Shown here one piece after another: positions 56,994 to 64,000 of a stretch of DNA of 64,000 nt. Source of the DNA: CBDANW01 sp965197825. Lineage in GTDB: Bacteria > Acidobacteriota > Vicinamibacteria > Marinacidobacterales > DATDRI01. Both the position numbers and the translations under genes were made by a program. Below the pieces are notes generated by a model. That model saw only the letters and a list, made by a program, of their open reading frames with translations. It was not told the DNA's origin and made no database searches. How positions within the stretch are numbered: position 1 is the stretch's first letter; each line of letters starts with the position of its first letter. The stretch covers positions 310,001 through 374,000 of the forward strand of contig CBDANW010000003.1 in assembly GCA_965197825.1 (NCBI GenBank), written 5' to 3'.

Positions 56994-59335
56994 TTAGGTC
57001 CTTACGGTGAAGAGCGCGTAGAGCGCGGCAATTCCAAAGAGGAGATTTGGAGCCCACGCAGCCATGAGCGGGGTAAGATCGCCGAGTCGCCCATGAAGGC
57101 GAACACCCGTGTCGTAACGTAGTAAGTAAGGCCAACGACGATCGCGATCCCGATTCCGTAAAGGGTGCCTTTCTTGCCCGGGCTGAAGGAGAAAGGAACT
57201 CCAATCAGGAGCGTCACCAGCGCCGCCAGGGGGAACGAGACCTTGCTGTGGAGCGCCACTTTCAGACGGACGACGTCGAAGCCGGCCTGGCTCAACTCAT
57301 CGATGTACTCGTCGAGCTCGAGGTAGGTCATCTGGCTCGATTCCCGGCGCTCCTTGGTGAAATACTCGGGTGGTTCCATGGAACGCAGGTTGTGCTCCTC
57401 GAAGCGCTCGATGCCCGCCCGTTCACCGAACCGCCGCAGCCAGCCATCCCTGAGGACCCAGCTCGATGAACCGGGGTCCCAGATGGCGGACTGCGCGTAG
57501 AAGCGCTCGGTTAGCGAGAAGCGGTCTCGGTCGAACTCGTAGACCGCGAGACCGCTGAAGAGCCTCTGCGGCGGGTCGTAGTAGGCGTAGTTGTAGATTC
57601 GCTCCCCCTGTCCGAGCATCCACCTTCGATTGAGAAGATTATAGGTCTGGATTGGTCGATCCTTGATTTCGTCCCGGAGCTCGGCGGCCCTACGGTTCGT
57701 GTAGGGAACGAGGTACTCCTGAATCGCGAAGCAGGACAGGCTGACCAGAAAACCGATTAGGGCAACCGGAATCGCCAGCCGGTACATGCTGACCCCACCG
57801 GCCTTGGCAGCGATGAGCTCGCTGGTTTTCGAAAGGAGCGCGAAGTTGATTAGCGTTGCCATCAGAGTAGCCAGGGGCAGCATATGAAAGAAGACTTGCG
57901 GGAGCTCGTTCCCGACGTAGTTGAGAACAAGTCCGCCCCGGACGCGGTTCTCGACCGCTGACGGGATCACGTCTACCAGGAGGCCCAAGATGTAGACGAC
58001 GACCAGGGCCAACAGTACGAGCAGAAAATAGCGAACGAATTCACGAGACACGTAGCGATCGAGAGTGTTTGGAAACCGGATGACCATTCGCGGGATGCGG
58101 ATCACGACCACCGGTCGGGAACCGCGGCGAATGGCACTTGCGTGGCGAACGGGGGCCTCAGTGCCAAGCCCAACCACCCGCCGCAGTCCGCGGACAGCCG
58201 CGCTCACCCCTTGGCCGATGTTGGGCAAGGCGGGAGAAGCCTCACGGGCGTGACGTTTCAGCAGCACCAATCCGGCGACACCCAGCACGACGTTGGGAAC
58301 CCACATGGCGAGCCAGGGAGAGAGGTTGCCTTGCGTGGCCATACCGTCGCCCACTTGAATGAGCACGTAGTAGACGAAAATGACCGCAATGCTCACGACG
58401 AAACCCCAAGAACGGCCCTCGCGGCGATTGCGGACCCCGAGCGCGAGCCCCAAGACGGCGAAAACGAAACAAGCGAATGGAATCGAGAATTTCTTGTGGA
58501 TTTCGACCAGATATATGGGAAGAGACGACTCCCGATAGGACTCATAGAGTTGCCCGAGCCCCATCTCGCGGGCTCCACGGGGCACGTTGGTGTTCTCGGG
58601 TGGAAAGAATGTTTCGTTCGCCAGCGGAAGAACGGTCTCGGAGAAAGTTTGCAAGTCGTACTCGCCGGGATGGTTGTACGTCACCTGGTGGCCTTCGCCG
58701 TCTCGGAGATAGAAGTTGACGGTTCGCTTCTCCGAGTCCACGACGAGTTGTCCGGATTTGGCCAGAGTGATCCGGGGCGCCATAGGCGAGCTCACGTCGG
58801 CGAGGAAGATGTTGCTCCAGTCTCTGGTCCCAGAGGGTGTGTCCATGACGAGGAACATGAAATTCGGGAAGAGCGTGTCATAGAAGACGCGTGGACGGAC
58901 ATCGGTCCGGGCGTTGGAGGCAATGACCTGAAAGATGAGCGTCCTTACTGCCTGATTCGAATCCGGTAGGACGTTGATGATCAGGTAAGAGGTTGCCGCC
59001 CACGCGATGAAAGCCGCGGTCAGGATCGGACGGAGCAAGCCATAGAGACTTACGCCGCTCGCGCGAAGCGCGGTGATCTCGCTGTCTGCCGCCAACCGAC
59101 CGAGCGCGATGAGGATTCCCAGCAGCACGCCCATCGGAATCGTCAGGCAGAGAACGCTCGGCAGGAGGTTGGCCAAAATGGCGAGGACGTCGCGAAAGCT
59201 AGCACCCTGCGTGACCAGGATCTGCGCGTAGCGGAGGATCTCGTTCAGAAGGAAAACGAACGTGAACACGCCCAGCCCGAGGGAGAAGGTGGGGCCGATC
59301 TCGCGCAGGGTGTATCGGTCGAGTATGCGCAGCAT
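56994..59335 (-). CDS. LptF-LptG fusion: LPS-export ABC permease (C-terminal frameshift)
   Basis: One open frame of 777 residues (stop at 57002) with two YjgP/YjgQ permease units. Unit 1 (1-360): DRYTLREIGPTFSLGLGVFT, LTIPMGVLLGILIALGRLAA, SEITALRASGVSLYGLL, periplasmic jelly-roll, FSIPFACFVFAVLGLALGVR. Unit 2 (about 430-777): LDRYVSREFVRYFLLVLLAL, TLINFALLSKTSELIAAKAG, KVSFPLAALVTLLIGVPFSF. With LptB, LptC and LptA it lifts LPS off the inner membrane. Near 57082 a C is apparently missing from a C-run: the next frame gives the proper end (AAWAPNLLFGIAALYALF), stopping at 56994. Confidence 0.88.
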
Positions 59336-59547
59336 GAGGTGGTGATGATGCGGAAGCGGTCCTCTTTCGCGGGCCAGCCCACGTTAGCATAAGCTCCCGG
59401 CACGGCCAAGCCCGTCGCCAGGGTGACCGCCTCGGCAGTTGGAGGGCAAATGTTGTGGGAGATGAGGTTGGGGGCCACCACATCTAGCGTCTTCCTCGTT
59501 GAACCCGATTCTCGAGCTGTGCTAAACTCCGAATCTCACACATCAAA
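59336..59547. other. Divergent spacer between lptFG and smc
   Basis: 212 bp expected to hold promoters for both genes. No clear -35/-10 pair or operator recognised. Confidence 0.4.
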
Positions 59548-62500
59548 ATGAGACTAGACCGCGTCGACATCATTGGTTTCAAGAGCTTCGGTGAGCGCAC
59601 CGAACTCTCGTTCCACGAGGGAGTTACTGCCATCGTCGGGCCGAACGGGTGCGGCAAGAGCAACATCTCCGACGCCATCGGGTGGGCACTCGGAGAACAA
59701 AGCGCCAAGAGCCTGAGGGGCCAGAAGATGGAGGACCTCATCTTCAACGGCAGCGAGCGCCGCGCTCCGGTGGGCTTCGCCGAGGTGAACCTGCGCCTTT
59801 CCAAAATCAACGGCAGCCCGGACCGGGGCCTTCGCGAGGCGGTCGTAACCCGGCGACTGTATCGGTCCGGTGAGAGTGAGTACCTGCTGGACGGGAGTCC
59901 CTGTCGCCTGCGGGACGTCGTCGAGCTCTTCATGGACACCGGGATGGGGAACAAAGCCTACTCCATCATGGAGCAGGGGAAGATCGGGCTGATCCTATCG
60001 AGCAAGCCCTCGGACCGCCGCGGTGTGATCGAGGAGGCGGCTGGCATCACCAAGTACAAAGCGCGTCGGCGATCTGCGGAGCTCAAACTCCAGGCGGCGC
60101 AGCAGAATCTCCTCCGGGTGAACGACATCGTCTACGAAGTCGAGCGGCAGATGAACTCCCTCAAGCGCCAGGCAGGCAAAGCGCGGCGATACAAGAGATT
60201 TCGGTCTTCCATGGCGCACCTGGAGAGGATCGCCGGAGTCAGAAAGAGCCAAGAGATAGAGGTTGAGCTCGAGCGCTTTCGTTGCGAGTTGAAGGTGCTG
60301 ACGGACGAAGAGCTCCGCCGCTCGACTAGCCTGGTCACCGCGGAGAACTATCTGGAACGCTTGCGGCTGGAGCAGACCGAACAAGAGTCCAGTCTAGAAG
60401 ACGCCAGGGAAAGACTGCACCGTTTAGAGATCGGCATCGAGCGGTTAGACAATCAGACTACCCGTGACCGGCAGCAACTCAAGGACTTCGATAGCCGCCA
60501 AAGTCAGCTCGAACAGGAGCTTCGTGGTCTCGAAGAGCGTTTGGGACCCGCCTCGCGTCGGCTCGAGCTTCGGCAGAGCGAAGCGGCGCAAGCGGTGGAG
60601 AGTCTGTCGGTCCTCGAGGGGAATGCCGCCCAGAGTCGCGAGGAGCTCGCGCGATCGTCGGCGTCGCTATCGGAAATCGAGCGGGAGATCGAAGAAGGCC
60701 GAGCCGAGCTCGTCAACCGCATGAGTAAGATCGCGACACTCAACAATTTTCTGCAAGGCGTGTTGGCGAACGCCGAGAAGGTTTCGTCGGAATCCTTGAA
60801 GCTTCAGGAAGAGAGACGAGAGCTCGAGACAGAGAGAGAACGGCTCGTGGGTGACCGGCAAGCCCTTCAGCAAGAGCAGGCGGATCAGCGCGACGAGAAC
60901 ACGAAGCTGGCCGGTACCCGTGAGGCGATGGAGCGCGAGCTGACCGAGCTGCGCTCCGAGCAAGATCAAGTGGAAGGCAACGTGGTTCGAGGGCGGGAGG
61001 AAGCCTCGTCTCTATCCGGCAGGCTCGCTTCGCTCGAGGAGTTAGTAACCGCCAGGGCTCATTTTGGAGCCGGTGCCCGCGCCTTGCTGACCGCCAAGAC
61101 GGAGCTCGGAGTTCGACTCGGTGGCGTCATATCCGATTCGGTGGAAGTGCAACCCGATTTCGAGCGCGCCGCGGAGCGATTCTACGGCGAGTCGCTGCAA
61201 CGCATCTTGGTAGAGAACGAGGAAGATGCCCTGGCCGCGCATCGGTGGTTGGAGAAAGAGAATGCCGGGCGGTGCGATTTCGTGATCGAGTCGCTGGCGA
61301 GCACGACGAAACCGTCCGAGGTTCGAGAGGCTCTTGACGCCCTGCGACAACTAGAGGCAAAGGGCGTCGTGGGGCTCCTTAGCGAGGCCGTTCGATGGTT
61401 GAACGGCAAGTCGGAGCTCTTTTCTAGGCTGCTTCCCGACGCTATCGTCGTGGAGGATGTCGAAGCCGCGCTCGCAGCGTTCCATCTGCGACCCGGGGTT
61501 CCCTACGTAACCTTGCACGGCGGAGAGGTGTTGGCGCCGCCGGGAGTTCTCCGAGCCGGTCCGGGCGGACCGAGCGAGGGTTTGCTGAGTAGTCGACGTG
61601 AGATTCGGGAGCTTCGGGAGACCCTGACCGTAAACGCCCAAGAGCAGGAACGTCTGGATGCTCGGCAGCGCGAAATCCAAACCGAGCTCGAAAGGCGCGA
61701 GGCGGCGCTGGCAGACGTTTCCCAAGAGCAGCACTCGCTGGAGAAGCTCCTGGTGGGGTTGGAGCATCGCTCCCGCCAGCTCGATGGGGATTGGGCGCAG
61801 GTAGAGCGAAAAACAGAGGTCCTTGCGAGTGAGCAGGCCCGCGCCGATTCGGAGAAGAGTGCACTCGGTGACAAGCGCGCGGAAATGGAAGGCTCTCTTT
61901 CCTCGGAGGAGAAGTCCAAGAAACGCGTCGAGGCGGAGCTCGAGGAGGCACGGGCGAGTCTCTCCGACCGCCGAGCGTCGGTAGAGCTGTTCCAGCAGAA
62001 AGCCGCGGAAGAGGCGTCGAGTGTCGCCGCCCTACGGGAGCGCGTCCAAGCGGTCGGGGTTGATGTCGAGCGACTGCAAGAAGGTGTGAATGAGCTTCAA
62101 GCCCGGGTGGAAGCGGGAGGCAAGGAGCAGGCCGGGCTCGTCGGCCGACGCTCCGATGTCGAGGAGGCGCTCGCCGCGGCCGAGACCGAGCTCAGCCAGT
62201 CGCTGTCCCAAAGGGACGAGCTCCGCGAAACCTTGGTCCGGCTTGAGGGCGCGACCGGCCGGGTTCGCGAGCGCATCGCGGCAACCGAAGAGGCGCTGAA
62301 GCTTCGTCGCAAGGAGCTGGAATCCACGCGAGAGAAGCGCTCCAACCAGGAGATCGTGTTGGCGCGAGAGGAATCGGAGATGAATCATCTCCGGCAGAGT
62401 TTCTCGGAGTCGCACGAGATCTCGATCGCTGACGCGGCCGCGCTTCTGAGCCCAGCCGATCTCGCTCGGGACGAGGAGGCCCTTGCGGAAGAGCTTTCCG

Positions 62501-63150
62501 AGCTCAAGCGCAAACTGGATTCCATCGGCCCCGTGAATCCCATGGCCGACGAGGAGTTTCAAGAGCTCGAAACCCGGTATGAGTTCCTGGTGGCGCAGCG
62601 TCAGGACTTGCTGGACTCCGTCGTTTCCACCGAAAAGGCGATCCAGAGGATCGATACGACTTCGAGACAGAAGTTCTTGGAGGCGCTTTCAGGGATCAAC
62701 CAGCATTTTCAGGCGACCTTCAAACAGCTTTTCGGCGGCGGTCGGGCGGGGATGCGGCTCATCGACGAGCAGGATGTCCTGGAGAGCGGCATCGATATCA
62801 TCGCTCAGCCTCCCGGCAAGAGGCTGCAAAACGTCTTGCTGCTCTCCGGCGGGGAGAAAGCGTTGACGGCGATCGCCATCATGTTTGCCATCTTCCGCTA
62901 CAAACCGTCACCGTTTTGCCTGCTGGACGAGGTCGATGCACCGCTCGACGAAGCCAATGTCGGCCGGTTTCTCTTGATGCTGGCCGAGCTCCGTCAGACA
63001 ACCCAGTTCATCGTCATCACGCACAATATCAAGACGATGGAGCACGCCGATCAAATGTACGGGGTGACGATGGAAGAGCCCGGGATCTCCAAGCTCGTTT
63101 CCGTTCGGTTGGAGGAAGGGGCGTCCACTAAAACCGCTTCGCCAAGCTAG
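59548..63150 (+). CDS. smc: Chromosome segregation protein SMC
   Basis: 1200 residues, full length and free of indels. Walker A at 31-38 (GPNGCGKSN), then the RYKRFRSSMAHLER-type start of the first coiled coil. The hinge lies at about 500-650 (HFGAGARALLTAKTELGVRL, RILVENEEDALAAHRWLEKE), followed by the second coiled coil. The C-terminal head has the signature LLLSGGEKALTAIAIMFAIF and Walker B FCLLDEVDAPLDEANVGRF. It loads on DNA with ScpA/ScpB to extrude loops and separate origins. Those partners are not in the window. Confidence 0.97.
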   Translation: MRLDRVDIIGFKSFGERTELSFHEGVTAIVGPNGCGKSNISDAIGWALGEQSAKSLRGQKMEDLIFNGSERRAPVGFAEVNLRLSKINGSPDRGLREAVVTRRLYRSGESEYLLDGSPCRLRDVVELFMDTGMGNKAYSIMEQGKIGLILSSKPSDRRGVIEEAAGITKYKARRRSAELKLQAAQQNLLRVNDIVYEVERQMNSLKRQAGKARRYKRFRSSMAHLERIAGVRKSQEIEVELERFRCELKVLTDEELRRSTSLVTAENYLERLRLEQTEQESSLEDARERLHRLEIGIERLDNQTTRDRQQLKDFDSRQSQLEQELRGLEERLGPASRRLELRQSEAAQAVESLSVLEGNAAQSREELARSSASLSEIEREIEEGRAELVNRMSKIATLNNFLQGVLANAEKVSSESLKLQEERRELETERERLVGDRQALQQEQADQRDENTKLAGTREAMERELTELRSEQDQVEGNVVRGREEASSLSGRLASLEELVTARAHFGAGARALLTAKTELGVRLGGVISDSVEVQPDFERAAERFYGESLQRILVENEEDALAAHRWLEKENAGRCDFVIESLASTTKPSEVREALDALRQLEAKGVVGLLSEAVRWLNGKSELFSRLLPDAIVVEDVEAALAAFHLRPGVPYVTLHGGEVLAPPGVLRAGPGGPSEGLLSSRREIRELRETLTVNAQEQERLDARQREIQTELERREAALADVSQEQHSLEKLLVGLEHRSRQLDGDWAQVERKTEVLASEQARADSEKSALGDKRAEMEGSLSSEEKSKKRVEAELEEARASLSDRRASVELFQQKAAEEASSVAALRERVQAVGVDVERLQEGVNELQARVEAGGKEQAGLVGRRSDVEEALAAAETELSQSLSQRDELRETLVRLEGATGRVRERIAATEEALKLRRKELESTREKRSNQEIVLAREESEMNHLRQSFSESHEISIADAAALLSPADLARDEEALAEELSELKRKLDSIGPVNPMADEEFQELETRYEFLVAQRQDLLDSVVSTEKAIQRIDTTSRQKFLEALSGINQHFQATFKQLFGGGRAGMRLIDEQDVLESGIDIIAQPPGKRLQNVLLLSGGEKALTAIAIMFAIFRYKPSPFCLLDEVDAPLDEANVGRFLLMLAELRQTTQFIVITHNIKTMEHADQMYGVTMEEPGISKLVSVRLEEGASTKTASPS

Positions 63151-63239
63151 GATCCTCGACCTGGTTTTTTGCTTCGTGGATTCCGCCGATTTACTATCCT
63201 ACGATTCGAAAAAACGCTCTTGAGAGGCGTCAGGAGATC

Positions 63240-64000
63240 GTGAAGACTTCGAGGGCAGCTCCGGTCACTCCGGTCAGGGCCATGGTGCTTGCGGCAGGAG
63301 AGGGCAGGCGACTGAGGCCCTTGACGGTGTTCTGGGCGAAACCGGCGATCCCGCTACTGGGCGGATCGCCGATCGAGTGCGCGATGGAGCTTCTCCGCCG
63401 TGCCAACGTGACCGAAGTGGTCGTCAACCTGCATCACAATCCAGAGACCATCGAAGAGACCCTCGCGAGAACGGATTGGGCAAAAGATTTCGCGGTGCAT
63501 TACTCTCGCGAAGCGGAGATTCTCGGCACGGCGGGTGGGTTGAAACAGGCAGAAGATCGGTTTTCCAACGGGACCTTTGTGCTTCTCAACGGAGACACGA
63601 TTGTGGACACCGATGTCGCGGGGCTGATTGAGTGGCATCGAGAGCGCTCGGCGGAGGCAACCTTGTTGCTGCGACCGAAACCCGCGGGCAGTGGCTACAC
63701 GGAGTTCAGCCTGGCCGGGGACGGCCGCATCGTTTCCGTCGGAAAGAAAGGCGAAACTTCTTCGGCGTTTATGTTTGCGGGTCTGTGGGTTCTCGAGCCA
63801 ACCATATTTCAACGTCTGTCGGCTGGTCGTTTCGCACGATTGGAAGTGGATCTCCTTCCCAAGCTCATCCTCGAGGGGACCGCCTTCGGTTTTGTGGCGG
63901 AGTTCCCGTGGTTCGACATTGGGACTCCGGGCAGATACCTGCAAGCTTGTGAAGAAATAGCGCGCCGCGGCATCTTTCGAAGCACGTGGAGGGTGGAGGC
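63240..64000 (+). CDS. Sugar-1-phosphate nucleotidyltransferase (MurU/GMP-type), runs off the window
   Basis: Starts at GTG 63240 after CAGGAGATC; an ATG at 63282 is an alternative. The frame is open to the window edge (253 codons). The nucleotide-binding loop is AMVLAAGEGRRLRPLT, followed by the KPAIPLLG motif. VLLNGDTIVDTDV carries the metal-binding Asp, and SREAEILGTAGGLKQAEDRF and FPWFDIGTPGRYLQACEE are typical of mannose-1-phosphate guanylyl- or MurNAc-1-phosphate uridylyltransferases. It makes an NDP-sugar for envelope glycans. The C-terminus lies outside, so the exact subgroup is open. Confidence 0.85.
   Translation, partial: MKTSRAAPVTPVRAMVLAAGEGRRLRPLTVFWAKPAIPLLGGSPIECAMELLRRANVTEVVVNLHHNPETIEETLARTDWAKDFAVHYSREAEILGTAGGLKQAEDRFSNGTFVLLNGDTIVDTDVAGLIEWHRERSAEATLLLRPKPAGSGYTEFSLAGDGRIVSVGKKGETSSAFMFAGLWVLEPTIFQRLSAGRFARLEVDLLPKLILEGTAFGFVAEFPWFDIGTPGRYLQACEEIARRGIFRSTWRVE

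Noticed and set aside
1..64000. tRNA, rRNA or riboswitch genes
   Set aside because: No cloverleaf T-arm, rRNA core sequence or T-box/leader pattern was recognised by eye on either strand. A covariance-model scan would be decisive.

Overview
The window comes from the chromosome of a GC-rich Gram-negative bacterium. An LPS-export permease (LptF-LptG), an RlpA/SPOR envelope lipoprotein, a remnant of a lipid A-type acyltransferase and many lipobox or Sec signal peptides all imply an outer membrane. The gene mix (exported M28, S9, M24 and S45 hydrolases, Ser/Thr-kinase and TPR remnants, methylmalonyl-CoA mutase, many insertion sequences) would suit an Acidobacteriota-like environmental lineage. 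That placement is a guess from gene content; there is no rRNA or tRNA gene here to fix it.

Layout. 1-1.9 kb: an IS256-family element sits inside an IS630-family transposase gene. 1.9-9.5 kb: exported or envelope proteins (amidohydrolase remnant, CBS protein, small membrane protein, HpcH/HpaI-like protein, LVIVD-type propeller with an in-frame amber codon, penicillin acylase). 9.7-20.2 kb: an insertion-sequence cluster. One IS256 copy splits a Na/phosphate cotransporter. A second, nearly identical copy sits inside another IS256-type element. An AT-richer islet carries a Pycsar-effector-like membrane protein and tiny ORFs. An IS66 element follows whose transposase is fused in frame to an IS1595-type transposase. 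20.2-22.9 kb: decayed TPR and SagB-type genes. 23-26.5 kb: ilvB-ilvN-ilvC behind a promoter that carries a perfect 16-bp palindrome. 26.5-37 kb: TVP38/flavoprotein operon, rnhB, M28 peptidase, uracil-DNA glycosylase, HAD phosphatase, and a methylmalonyl-CoA mutase-DinB-OppD-OppF operon. 37-40.8 kb: a frameshifted histidine kinase and a graveyard of gene pieces. 40.8-53.4 kb: M24 peptidase, DNA glycosylase, GT39-type glycosyltransferase, PfkB kinase, lipid kinase, macro-domain protein, S9 peptidase, DUF1015 protein and RlpA. 53.5-57 kb: a second, intact IS66 copy abutting a 5'-truncated IS256-type element. 57-64 kb: LptF-LptG fusion, SMC and the start of a sugar-nucleotidyltransferase.

Two themes stand out. 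First, mobile DNA: four insertions have readable 8-9 bp target duplications, so the order of events can be reconstructed. Several small dispersed repeats (a GGCGTC...GACGCC family, two further intergenic repeats R1 and R2, and a 90-bp inverted repeat) lie at gene ends and in several cases contain or touch stop codons. Second, many genes carry single indels (amidohydrolase, CBS protein, TPR, SagB, OppF, histidine kinase, lipid kinase, LptG tail). In several of them the protein continues perfectly in the next frame, and one indel is in a C-run of the expectedly essential lptG region. Some of these 'pseudogenes' may therefore be consensus errors in the assembly. No CRISPR array, rRNA, tRNA or replication origin was seen.
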